32,845 nt of DNA from Candidatus Bathyarchaeota archaeon RBG_13_60_20 (GCA_001775965.1 MEZG01000082.1:3471-36315), one strand, 5' to 3'. Positions 23,086 through 30,485 are shown, numbered from the stretch's first letter. A program made the numbers and translations. Notes: generated by a model from the letters alone, not told the origin.

Positions 23086-23913
23086 ATGGCCAACCAAACT
23101 ATCTTTGATAGACTGGACAAGCTTGACCGGAGAGTCTACTACTGGCTCATCGTCCTCGTCATAACTTGGCCTCTGATATCTCCCATAGGACTGCCGATCA
23201 CCATTAAGCCCTCGACTAGGGCTCTATACGGCGGCCTGCAGACAGTTCAAGAAGGCGACGTTGTACTCATTGACATCTTCATGAGCGTAAGCACGTGGCC
23301 GGAGTGCATGGGAGGGCTAGTCGTAGAGACTAACACACTCATAGACCGAGGCGCAAGGCTTGTGTACATGGGGAACAGCGTGGATGTGGCTAGGTCCTGG
23401 GATCGTTTGAAAGAGCTAGTGCCAAAGCTTCAGACCCTTGAATACGGTGAAGACGTGGTTTTCCTAGGCTACTATGCCGGAGAGGATGCCGCAGCGGCTC
23501 AGATGGCTGTTGACATGAGCAGTGTCTTCCCAGCCGACCACTACGGGAGACCCATAGCGGAAATCCCCCTGATGAGTGACGCCAACCGCGCAGCAGACTT
23601 CGCAATGGTGTTATTCACAGCGGAGGGCGAGGTGAAGTGGATCCAGCAGTGGGGAGCAGCCTACGGCGTCCCGGTTGCAGGTATGGGCATCGCGATGAAG
23701 GGCTCAGCCCTAGCGCCCTACCTCGCCAGCGGGGACATCTTCGGCTTAGCAGTCGGAGTGAGAGGGGCAGCCGAGCTGGAGGCGCTCGCCGGTATGCCCG
23801 CCGCAGCCACGAAAACAATGGATGCCATTAGCTCCACGCACCTACTCTTCGTGATACTGATCATCCTAGCTAACCTGCCAGTAATATACAGCAAGATAAA
23901 GGGAGGAAACTGA
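23086..23913 (+). CDS. Two-helix-anchored soluble domain protein, operon gene 3
   Basis: A 275-residue protein with an N-terminal helix (about 19-38) and a C-terminal helix (about 252-270). The ~210 residues between look like an alpha/beta domain, with strands such as GDVVLIDIFM, ARLVYMGN and EDVVFLGYY, and a Gly-rich GLAVGVRGAAELEAL end. The pair of helices would place the domain on one side of the membrane as a loop. No family recognised. It starts at the ATG touching the stop of gene 2 and ends 1 base before gene 4. Confidence 0.8.
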   Translation: MANQTIFDRLDKLDRRVYYWLIVLVITWPLISPIGLPITIKPSTRALYGGLQTVQEGDVVLIDIFMSVSTWPECMGGLVVETNTLIDRGARLVYMGNSVDVARSWDRLKELVPKLQTLEYGEDVVFLGYYAGEDAAAAQMAVDMSSVFPADHYGRPIAEIPLMSDANRAADFAMVLFTAEGEVKWIQQWGAAYGVPVAGMGIAMKGSALAPYLASGDIFGLAVGVRGAAELEALAGMPAAATKTMDAISSTHLLFVILIILANLPVIYSKIKGGN

Positions 23914-23914
23914 A

Positions 23915-24550
23915 ATGGCGTACCCGACTGAGATATGGGGGCTACTCGGGCTGTGGGTGGGCGCTGTTCTCACAGTAGCCATCTACAGCTACATGCTGTA
24001 CAAAGAAAACCCACTCTACAGGCTGGCTGAACACATCTACATCGGCATCGCCTTTGCAATTACAGCCATTGTCGCGGTTCAGAACACGAACAGGATCGCG
24101 ATAACCCCGCTACTGAAAGGACAGTACATGTTCATCATACCCATACTCCTTGGCCTAGGTATGTACACCGTCTTCGTAGAAAAGTATAGGTGGATATCAA
24201 GGTACTCGATCGCTACCCTTGTAGGGGTGATGCTGGGCGTAGTGACCAGCGGCACCTTGGTGCCTAACCTCATCAACCAGATAAACTCCACCATCACCGC
24301 ACCGTCAGGCTCGTCTACGATGGATTGGCTGAACTTCCTCTACGTAGGAATCGGCACAATATGCGCTCTATCCTACTTCCTATTCACGAGAGAACACACG
24401 GGCGTACTAGCACCCACGGCTAGACTAGGGCGGCTCATCATAATGGTTGGCCTAGGCGTGATGTTCGGCAACACCGTGCTTTTCAGGATGTCTATGCTCT
24501 CAGGCAGAATCGAGTATCTACTCCAAGTACTAAAGATACTGCCAATGTAG
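23915..24550 (+). CDS. Polytopic membrane protein, operon gene 4
   Basis: A 211-residue protein with about six membrane helices (roughly 8-28, 38-56, 69-86, 92-112, 138-156, 170-188). Between helices 1 and 2 is YKENPLYRLAEHIYIG. ATG start 1 base after gene 3. Genes 1-4 share close spacing and similar, less GC-rich codon use than the core block, so they are a single cassette. Function unknown: a membrane complex or transporter with a lumen/outside domain from gene 3 is inference only. Confidence 0.8.
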   Translation: MAYPTEIWGLLGLWVGAVLTVAIYSYMLYKENPLYRLAEHIYIGIAFAITAIVAVQNTNRIAITPLLKGQYMFIIPILLGLGMYTVFVEKYRWISRYSIATLVGVMLGVVTSGTLVPNLINQINSTITAPSGSSTMDWLNFLYVGIGTICALSYFLFTREHTGVLAPTARLGRLIIMVGLGVMFGNTVLFRMSMLSGRIEYLLQVLKILPM

Positions 24551-24559
24551 AATGAATTC

Positions 24560-24572
24560 CCCTTTTTTTTAA
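24560..24572 (+). terminator. Oligo-T terminator after the membrane operon
   Basis: A run of eight T (within CCCCTTTTTTTTAA) 10 bases after the stop of gene 4, typical of archaeal U-tract termination. Confidence 0.55.
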
Positions 24573-24657
24573 TGGAGGCATCCCCATAATATGCTTAACT
24601 CGTGCTGAGGGATCGCCAGAAACCTACCTCAGGGTATGGTACGCTGGAACGCACTTA

Positions 24658-24672
24658 CCCCCACGACGGGGG
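24658..24672 (+). repeat. Shared hairpin motif, copy 2
   Basis: CCCCC-ACGAC-GGGGG, with GGAACG upstream and GGAAGGCC downstream, as in the copy at 21608-21620. The two copies bracket the four-gene membrane operon. Confidence 0.55.
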
Positions 24673-24819
24673 GAAGGCCTTCATGGCGAGAGGTGGAAAT
24701 CTAGGTGAAAGCCAAGCCCCCTTTCCCCGTAGACGTTATGTGTCTAGCCTGCCACAGGCTGGCTTGCTTCAGGTATTCTACCCGCCGTTTTGAAGGAATG
24801 TACAGTTGGAGGAATCATA

Positions 24820-25875
24820 TTGTTGACGGATGAAGAAATCGATAAAATCGCTGAAAAAGTGTTGAAGAAACTAGTGATAAATGGAATGGAGTATGGGCCA
24901 CTGGCCCATATGCACGCGGCCACCCAGATGATGGTAGACGACGTTCTATGGTACCATAGAGTCGGCGGCATCGCATGTATCGACAAGGTTACCTTAACGG
25001 GCCCGCCTTCTCAGTACCAGCCCAGCTCAACGGCTCAGGGGGCAGGTAACCGAGTCACATTTGCGGCATACACGTTTGTCCCAAGAAGCCTTAAGGACGG
25101 AGAGAAAAGCCCGCTCATCGTCTTACCTCACGGGGGCGTACACTCTAACTTTAGCTCAATGGCTTCAAACGTAATAAGAGAGCTCGTCGAACAAGGATAC
25201 GTTGTGGTGGCGCCAGAGTATCGGGGCAGCACCGGGTACGGTAAAGAATTCTATGAGTTAATCGACTACGGCGGACTAGAGTCGGAGGACACCTACGAGT
25301 CCAGGAACTTCATGGTTGACAACTGTGACAGCGTAGACTCAGAGAGGGTGGGTATAATGGGGTGGAGCCACGGCGGGATGCACACCCTGTTCAACATATT
25401 CAACCACCCCGAGGACTACCAGGCGGCTCACGCGTCTGTGCCTGTAAGCGACGTCGTGGCCAGGATGGGCTACAAGTCGCAGGGCTACAGAGACCTGTTC
25501 GAGGCGGGGTACCACGTCGGTAAGAGCGCGAACGATGACTACGCTAACTATAAGCGGAGGTCTCCTGCCTGGAATGTCCCAGAGTACAAGCCGGGTGTAC
25601 ACCCCCCTCTGCTTGTTCACTCCACAGAGAATGACCAGGACGTCAATGTGTTAGAGGTGGAACACATGGTAAAATCGCTGAAATCCATGAACTGGGTCTT
25701 TGACCACAAGATCTACCCGCCTACGCCTGGGGCCCACGGCTTCAGCAGACTCGATGACAGGTTCTCGAAAGGGGTCCGCGGCGAGATATACGAGTTCCTG
25801 GCTAAACACCTTGATCCCCCAGGGGAGAACCCTGTGAAACGATACATAGGCACGCCAAACCCTCTTACCCCCTAA
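24820..25875 (+). CDS. S9-type (prolyl oligopeptidase-like) alpha/beta hydrolase
   Basis: A 351-residue hydrolase of the alpha/beta fold. The nucleophile elbow is GWSHGG (S183), preceded by an HGG oxyanion-type loop (PHGGVHSN). The acid is probably D272 or D274 (HSTENDQDVN) and the base H306 (PGAHGFSR). The layout is that of dipeptidyl/acylaminoacyl-peptidase-like S9 enzymes without the beta-propeller. GGAGGA at 24808-24813 is a good Shine-Dalgarno for the TTG at 24820 (or the TTG at 24823), so an earlier in-frame TTG at 24790 is not used. Substrate unknown. Confidence 0.9.
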   Translation: MLTDEEIDKIAEKVLKKLVINGMEYGPLAHMHAATQMMVDDVLWYHRVGGIACIDKVTLTGPPSQYQPSSTAQGAGNRVTFAAYTFVPRSLKDGEKSPLIVLPHGGVHSNFSSMASNVIRELVEQGYVVVAPEYRGSTGYGKEFYELIDYGGLESEDTYESRNFMVDNCDSVDSERVGIMGWSHGGMHTLFNIFNHPEDYQAAHASVPVSDVVARMGYKSQGYRDLFEAGYHVGKSANDDYANYKRRSPAWNVPEYKPGVHPPLLVHSTENDQDVNVLEVEHMVKSLKSMNWVFDHKIYPPTPGAHGFSRLDDRFSKGVRGEIYEFLAKHLDPPGENPVKRYIGTPNPLTP

Positions 25876-25892
25876 TTTTTTTCGGTAAACTG

Positions 25893-26780
25893 CTAGCCTT
25901 TTTTCTTGAAGTGGAAGATGTAGGTAAACTCCCTCTTATCCTCGGGAAGAATATGCTTTAGCACGCTGGTGACCTGCTCCTTGCTCGCCCCGCTGGCGAT
26001 GACGATTCCCTCGATGACAGCGAACCAGGCGTCGTTGGCCCCCAAACCGTGGAGCTGTTTCCTTATTTTTCTGGAGTGGACCTCGCCCATCTGTCTATAG
26101 TAGAGCTTCATGTTGGCGGGGTCCTTGTTAACCAGCTCCTCGATCTCTTCCTCGTATCTCAGCCGGGTGCCGTTGTTTTTCAAGTAGAATTTCAGCAGCT
26201 CAGCGTCGGATTTCTTCTCGTCCCCTGTCCAGGGTAGTGACGTTACGACGCCGAACCTGTGTTTGGCTTCCCTGTACTCTTCGTTCAGATCATCCCGGAT
26301 TCCTTTGCCGAATATGACGTTGTAGGGGGTGACGAACCCGTCGTAGACGATCTGGTCTTTGAAGGGGAGAAGGACTGCCTCAAGCCGCACCGGGAGGCCG
26401 GGGCCCAGAATCTCGTCCAGGGTTTCGGACAGCGCAAGGACCCCGTAGGCGTGGGCAGGTGACTGTTCATCCAGGAATATGGCGTATTTCTTTAGGTACC
26501 GGAGTATGTAGAAGGTCCCTTTGACATGGTTTCTCCACTCTGAGACGGCTTTAAGCTCCTCCGAGTTGAGTCTTGAGGGGTTCTCTGCGATGAAGTCGTC
26601 GATGAGGCTGGGTTGGCTGTACAGCGCGTCTCTTACCTTCATCAGTTCCTTGATGCCTAGGTTGAGGAGCTGGTTGATTGTGGTGGCGTCCCTGTTCAGC
26701 TTTAGTCGCTGGTTGGTGTAGAGTAGCAGCGACTTATGCAGTTTTAGGAACTGTTTGAGGTCTTTTTGAGCTAGTTTCAC
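25893..26780 (-). CDS. Conserved protein of unknown function (295 aa)
   Basis: A soluble, helix-rich 295-residue protein. The order ENPSRLNSEELKAVSEWRNHVKGTFYILRYLKKY, AYGVLALSETLDEILG, LPVRLEAVLLPFKDQIVYDGFVTPYNVIFG and GIRDDLNEEYREAK is a pattern I have seen in archaeal and bacterial proteins without a known role. There are no obvious catalytic motifs and no membrane segments. It converges on the hydrolase gene and stands alone. I give no function. Confidence 0.7.
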   Translation of the reverse strand: MKLAQKDLKQFLKLHKSLLLYTNQRLKLNRDATTINQLLNLGIKELMKVRDALYSQPSLIDDFIAENPSRLNSEELKAVSEWRNHVKGTFYILRYLKKYAIFLDEQSPAHAYGVLALSETLDEILGPGLPVRLEAVLLPFKDQIVYDGFVTPYNVIFGKGIRDDLNEEYREAKHRFGVVTSLPWTGDEKKSDAELLKFYLKNNGTRLRYEEEIEELVNKDPANMKLYYRQMGEVHSRKIRKQLHGLGANDAWFAVIEGIVIASGASKEQVTSVLKHILPEDKREFTYIFHFKKKG

Positions 26781-27079
26781 GCTGTTTTCCCTTAGTCTTT
26801 CAGTATTGTTCGATAATATATGATGTCGTCTGTTAGGTGTGAAGGGTCGTGCTTACTGATGGTTTTCTCGGGGGATTATATTTTAGCCGTCGAGCTTGAG
26901 CTATTCATGTTCGATGCTAGAACCTAGGTTTTTGAGTAGGGGCCTCGTGAATCAGAGGAAGAAGGCGGGCTAATGTATTTTAGACTAGGCGTTAAGAAAG
27001 TGTGCCAGTCACCATTCTGTGATTAAAGGAGTAACGGCGCACAGAGACGACCACAATTAACCATAAGACTTGAGTTACT
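26781..27079. other. Gene-free spacer
   Basis: 299 bases of mixed composition without a credible gene. ATTAACC near 27055 is a TATA-like tract for the next gene at 27080. Confidence 0.45.
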
Positions 27080-27382
27080 GTGAGGTATTTTAGCTGTGAG
27101 GGAGTCGTGAATCTGGCAGGGTCTGGCGTGACTGCGTTAAAGGTTGATAAGAACAGGTTCTACGTCCTTAGAATAGGCAAGGACAACTGGGTTTATGCTT
27201 CAGAGGACGAGGTCATGAAGGATCTAGTGGAGAAAATAAGGCTCAACGATGATTTAGAGTCTGAGGATGTTCGGGTGATTAAGGTCACTATTTTGAAGCG
27301 TAACTGGAGGATACAGGAGGTTCCGTGGTCTAGAGCTATTCTCGACCTGATTCGTTTAAGTAAAGCTGGGAACGTTGAGTAG
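27080..27382 (+). CDS. Unknown 100-residue protein
   Basis: A 100-residue soluble protein. It begins MRYFSCEGVVNLAGSGVTALK, then a beta-strand-rich part (FYVLRIGKDNWVYAS) and a helical part (VMKDLVEKIRLNDDLES) and ends in a helix with WSRAILDLIR. GTG start about 25 bases after a TATA-like tract, so leaderless. I do not recognise it. It sits alone in sparse DNA; codon use is less GC-rich than core genes. Confidence 0.6.
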   Translation: MRYFSCEGVVNLAGSGVTALKVDKNRFYVLRIGKDNWVYASEDEVMKDLVEKIRLNDDLESEDVRVIKVTILKRNWRIQEVPWSRAILDLIRLSKAGNVE

Positions 27383-27753
27383 AGTCACCTTGCAGACGTG
27401 GACAAGGTTCAACCATGGAGTGGTTGCTTCAAGTTATTTCCCCTTTTCACGCGTTAATTTGTAGAGGTTTATAGGCGTATGAAAGATGTTCTATAGATTC
27501 GTAGCTGGTATGTCCGCTGGTAACATGATCCCTCTGACTTGTGTTTGACTGGGCGGATCCAGGTTGCTGGTTTCTCAAGCCGATTTCCCCTTAAAAATAG
27601 GGGCGATTAGTTCAGATAGAAATCTTTGCCTCCATGCCCTCTCTGACCACTCATCACGGTTTTTTCTCGAGACGAGTTAACATAAAATTTTGAAGCCCAG
27701 TTTCAGGTATAGGCTGTACCAGCTGAGGGCCTCAATAAAAAATCAATTTTAAA
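27383..27753. other. Gene-free spacer with a small hairpin
   Basis: 371 bases, no credible gene on either strand. CCCC-TTAAAAATA-GGGG near 27588-27604 can form a hairpin, possibly a terminator. The last 60 bases are AT-rich. Confidence 0.45.
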
Positions 27754-28212
27754 TTATGGAAAATCAAGGAAGGCAATGCTTCTGTTTGGATTGTATACCA
27801 AAGTGACATCTTGTTCAGTAAGCCAATTCAAACCAACTATACTGGGTATATGCTGAGTATCTCTCATTGTTTGTTTATTTACCTTCGTGGGGGTCAACAA
27901 CTGCACAGTATCAGTCGTAACATGATAGTGTTCATCCTTATCGTCTGTAAGTGTTAGAGTAGCCTTGTCTAAAGGAAATTTTTTAAACAAAAACCCTGCT
28001 AGTTGAACCGTTTTCGCTTTTTGCCTCGCATATCGTTTTAGAGGAATTCTAAATCTAATCCCATCTCTTGGCGCAAGAACTGTGAATGGGCTGCCTGTGT
28101 CTACAAGTAATTGAATTTGGCCGGCAATCGTCCCTAAACGTATGAATGCTGGAAGAAAAATGAATTTTTCTTCCGAAGCAAACTTTCTCACCTGTAAAGG
28201 GACTCGGAACAT
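27754..28212 (-). CDS. Retropepsin-like aspartyl protease
   Basis: A 152-residue single-domain protein. LLVDTGSPFTVL contains the catalytic D38-T-G-S, and the C-terminal IPSIVGLNWLTEQDVTLVYNPN resembles the strand and turn after the second half of the retropepsin fold (ILGxDWL). A homodimer would be needed for activity, as in viral retropepsins. It lies 11 bases downstream of the DUF5678 gene. Archaeal and bacterial copies of this type are mostly uncharacterised. There is no viral or retroelement reverse transcriptase nearby, so this is not a retroelement gene on present evidence. Confidence 0.8.
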   Translation of the reverse strand: MFRVPLQVRKFASEEKFIFLPAFIRLGTIAGQIQLLVDTGSPFTVLAPRDGIRFRIPLKRYARQKAKTVQLAGFLFKKFPLDKATLTLTDDKDEHYHVTTDTVQLLTPTKVNKQTMRDTQHIPSIVGLNWLTEQDVTLVYNPNRSIAFLDFP

Positions 28213-28223
28213 TCGATTTCACT

Positions 28224-28454
28224 TTATAGGATAAACGCTGCGTCCTTTGGGGGAACCACTTCTATTACCAAGAATGCGGGGTCTTCATTACGTTCTTCTA
28301 GCAAAGCCAGCATTTCTTCGTAATCCTCTGTTTCTAGGATTACTTCTTCGTTTTTTATAACGACTACTTTGTTTCCAGAATTCTGGATTTTTTCGTAGTT
28401 TTCCGTTAGCCATTTGCTATCTCGAGCAAGTGATCTAACCATTTCGGTTTCCAC
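28224..28454 (-). CDS. DUF5678 family small protein
   Basis: A 76-residue protein with the DUF5678 pattern: WLTENYEKIQNSGNKVVVIKNEEVI, then EMLALLEERNEDPAFLVIEVVPP. This family pairs a helix with a strand-rich sheet and is often next to genes for retropepsin-like proteins, as here. It is the first gene of a two-gene transcript (11-base gap to the protease). It may be the protease partner or substrate; that is inference. ATG start. Confidence 0.8.
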   Translation of the reverse strand: METEMVRSLARDSKWLTENYEKIQNSGNKVVVIKNEEVILETEDYEEMLALLEERNEDPAFLVIEVVPPKDAAFIL

Positions 28455-28658
28455 AGTAATCCAATTATCTCATTATGGGCGAGATATATATATTTTCATG
28501 TTTGTTTAATCGTGGACACTCGTCCCTATCATTGAACTAGAATATTTAGTGCTCGACCACTTACATATATTAGACCTTAGTCTTTATTGGGGTTTTCTGG
28601 CCGTAGAACGGTTCTTTTATTAATATTAGGGAGAAATTTTACTCGGTAGCCCACATCC

Positions 28659-28922
28659 ATGATGAATTACGACCGGTTATCCCGAAAACCCCTGGATTTC
28701 AAGTCCTTCAGAGGCCTAGAGGTACCTGAGTTCGACGCCCTATTCTTCAAAATACAGGAATCCTACCCCAAGTACGAGGAGAAACGCCTCCACCGGGAGG
28801 ACAGGAAAAGAAGGATCGGTGCAAGCCACCCCTTCAAACTACCCCTAAGAGACAGACTCCTCATGCTGCTCATGTACCACCGACTCTACACCACCTCCAC
28901 CCTGCTGGGCTTCCTCACCTCC
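28659..28922 (+). pseudogene. Truncated DDE transposase, N-terminal part
   Basis: The first 86 residues match the N-terminal helix-turn-helix region of an archaeal IS5-like DDE transposase: LSRKPLDFKSFRGLEVPEFDALF, YPKYEEKRLHREDRKR, then FKLPLRDRLLMLLMYHRLYTTSTLLGFL. After LLGFL the family similarity stops and the frame reads unrelated residues to a stop at 28973. The catalytic DDE domain is missing. No terminal inverted repeats were seen. It marks past transposon activity in the island. Confidence 0.8.
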
Positions 28923-28973
28923 CCTACTTTTTTTGGGCGTCAGTCGCCTACAGCGGTGTGCCATGTGTGCTGA

Positions 28974-29182
28974 ATGGAGCTGTGACATTGCGTGGATTGG
29001 ACGGCGTTTTTGCGTAGATTCGTCGCGGATCAGACGGTGTTTCTCGTGCCGTTTGGCGGATCGAGGGCTTTCATGGTTTTTCGCTGTGACCCTCTCTCGT
29101 TTCTCTGCAGGCGCCATTAACTGCAACACTGTTGTCTGATCCCATTTGGTCAGGGGAGCCGCATTAGGAGTGGCGGCGATGA
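28974..29182. other. Spacer with the 20-mer right copy
   Basis: It contains the 20-mer TGGATTGGACGGCGTTTTTG at 28993-29012 and a related unit ACGGTGTTTCTC at 29034-29045. No gene seen. Confidence 0.45.
28993..29012. repeat. Dispersed 20-mer, right copy
   Basis: TGGATTGGACGGCGTTTTTG, two mismatches from the copy at 17358-17377. It lies about 1.1 kb inside the right boundary repeat, while the left one is about 130 bases inside the left boundary. Confidence 0.5.
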
Positions 29183-29599
29183 TTAGGCCGTTCTTGAGGT
29201 GATTCCATCGAAGTCTGTGTCGAAGCTGGCTATCCGTTCTATTCTCATGGTTTCCATGGTTGCGAGGGACGCGCAGTCGGTGAAGCTCAGGCCCCTCTGG
29301 GAGTGCCTCGTGAAGAGGGTCCAGGCCCTGGCGAATGTCTCATCGTCGATGTTCACCATCTCCATGAAGGGGGGCGTGCCCTGGCCGAGGATGAACCTGC
29401 CCAGGGAGACGGCGAGGTCGGGTCTGCCTGTGCGGGTGAGGGCCACTGTGACGGCCTCGTCGAAGACGTAGTCGGTGGTGTAGGCGGGGCCCATCTCGCC
29501 TCCCGCGATGGATTTGACGAGCCTGGTGGCGGCGTCGTGGTTCAGGTCCCGGGTGTTGTGGAAGGCTACGAGGACGCCCGTGTCCACGAGGACGGTCAG
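29183..29599 (-). CDS. vapC: VapC toxin, PIN domain (third type)
   Basis: A PIN toxin of about 138 residues. Acidic residues lie in VDTGVLVAF, DEAVTVAL, SFTDCASL and FDTDFD. The first good start codon is GTG at 29587, but this removes part of the first strand (LTVLVD), which PIN domains need. A CTG at 29599 overlapping the antitoxin stop (CTGA) would restore it. I give 29599 as the likely limit of the gene; the start codon is uncertain. The protein is a different subtype from the other VapCs here. Confidence 0.85.
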   Translation of the reverse strand: MTVLVDTGVLVAFHNTRDLNHDAATRLVKSIAGGEMGPAYTTDYVFDEAVTVALTRTGRPDLAVSLGRFILGQGTPPFMEMVNIDDETFARAWTLFTRHSQRGLSFTDCASLATMETMRIERIASFDTDFDGITSRTA

Positions 29600-29898
29600 G
29601 GGCGGGTGTCCTCCGCGGTTGCTCTGCGTCCGTAGAGGGTCTGGTCTATTTCCTCCTCCCGTGTCTCGGTGCCCCAGTCCGCGGGGGTGGCCAGGAGGGC
29701 TTCCAGCTGGCTCATGGTGAGGGGCCTGGCCTGCGTGGTGGCCTCCAGTATCTGGTCGATGTTGTCCGCGGAGAGCCTTATTATGGTGTCCAGGAGTCGT
29801 TGCTGGGGTATCTTGGCGCCTGTGGCTAGGGTGATCCTGGCTTGGAGTTTTTCGAGGGTCCTTTTGGCGTCCTCGCTGAGCTTAATAGATGTGCTCAT
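29596..29898 (-). CDS. vapB: Antitoxin of the third vapBC pair
   Basis: A 100-residue protein. The N-terminal MSTSIKLSEDAKRTLEKLQARI is a ribbon-helix-helix-like strand-helix. The middle is helical and the end (ADWGTETREEEIDQTLYG) is acidic and probably binds the toxin. ATG start. Two TTTTCTACTT repeats flank the TATA-like tract upstream. Confidence 0.85.
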   Translation of the reverse strand: MSTSIKLSEDAKRTLEKLQARITLATGAKIPQQRLLDTIIRLSADNIDQILEATTQARPLTMSQLEALLATPADWGTETREEEIDQTLYGRRATAEDTRP

Positions 29899-29912
29899 AG
29901 GTGCTGGTGGAA

Positions 29913-29939
29913 TTTTCTACTTATTATACTTTTCTACTT
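29913..29939 (-). promoter_or_regulatory. Direct-repeat operator of the third vapBC
   Basis: TTTTCTACTT occurs at 29913-29922 and 29930-29939, 17 bases apart, with ATTATA between them at TATA-box spacing from the ATG at 29898. A repressor binding both would block the TATA box. Confidence 0.55.
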
Positions 29940-30094
29940 TATAGGTGGCGTTTAGCTGGGTTCTGATGGGTTGAGTGGGTCTGCCTTGTACTCGTGGTTG
30001 GGTGGTATGGCTTAGTATTGTTGGAGTCTTTTTTCGTAGATCTGGTGGTCTGGGTTTGTGGTGGAAGCCTTTCTGGTTGTGGAAGTGGGCGTGC

Positions 30095-30174
30095 TTGGCG
30101 CCCTGCAACGGCGTCTAGCCTCTACTCATTTTCGGTTATAACGGCTAGCTTGTTATAAGGCGGAAAAAATTTTC
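30095..30174. repeat. Right copy of boundary repeat (displaced pcna tail)
   Basis: It starts with codons reading Leu-Ala-Pro-Cys-Asn-Gly-Val-stop in the same phase as the pcna end (Leu-Ala-Pro-Cys-Ile-Gly-Val-stop), with TTG for CTG and GCG for GCT (both synonymous), AAC for ATA, and 19 identical bases at 30110-30128. CTAGCC (30115-30120) and GGCTAG (30143-30148) with the same 22-base spacer follow, then GTTATAAG and GGAAAAAATTTT. No pcna body precedes it. Confidence 0.7.
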
Positions 30175-30209
30175 CATCTTCTGACTCGTGCTTTCTCTAC
30201 GATCCTTCA

Positions 30210-30226
30210 CCCCCATTTTTAGGGGG
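30210..30226 (+). terminator. Hairpin, possible terminator
   Basis: CCCCC-ATTTTTA-GGGGG, 5-bp GC stem, followed by CGCC and TTTTG. Orientation and function are not certain. Confidence 0.4.
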
Positions 30227-30271
30227 CGCCTTTTGCTTCACCACGTAGTTCTCTATACGTTTGTCTCCGCT

Positions 30272-30298
30272 GATCCGTGGGGGCGCGGTCCACGGATC
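30272..30298. promoter_or_regulatory. Perfect 9-bp inverted repeat
   Basis: GATCCGTGG and CCACGGATC with a 9-base spacer. It may be a protein binding site or a hairpin; no gene starts directly next to it. Confidence 0.5.
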
Positions 30299-30485
30299 CC
30301 ATTTTAGGGGTGTTTTCCTTCCTGCATTTGGTGCCCCCTACCTTTTTTCACATGAATCTCTGTTTTCACTTGTTGACCAAGATTTGGCAGGGGGTGTGGC
30401 GGGGTTGGGCCGGGCTCACTCTCTCTGTCTTAGGATCTGGTCGATGCGCGCGCAGGCGGATCAAAAATTTGGAGGATTTTTTGAC

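Larger units (their letters stand above)
24551..24819 (+). other. Spacer before the hydrolase with hairpin motif
   Basis: 269 bases without a clear gene. An oligo-T tract after the operon stop could terminate transcription (CCTTTTTTTTAATG at 24560-24573). A GC-richer part contains the hairpin at 24658-24672, then other potential stems (TAGCCTG/CAGGCTG near 24744-24761). A structured leader is possible. Confidence 0.4.
29899..30485. other. Gap between two vapBC pairs, with the right boundary repeat
   Basis: 587 bases with no credible gene. They hold the third vapBC promoter, the right boundary repeat (30095-30174), a CCCCC-loop-GGGGG hairpin and a GATCCGTGG inverted repeat. Confidence 0.5.

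Noticed and set aside
27395..27425. T-loop-like GGTTCAACC as part of a tRNA gene
   Set aside because: Flanking bases do not pair to form a T arm or acceptor stem, and no anticodon arm is found.
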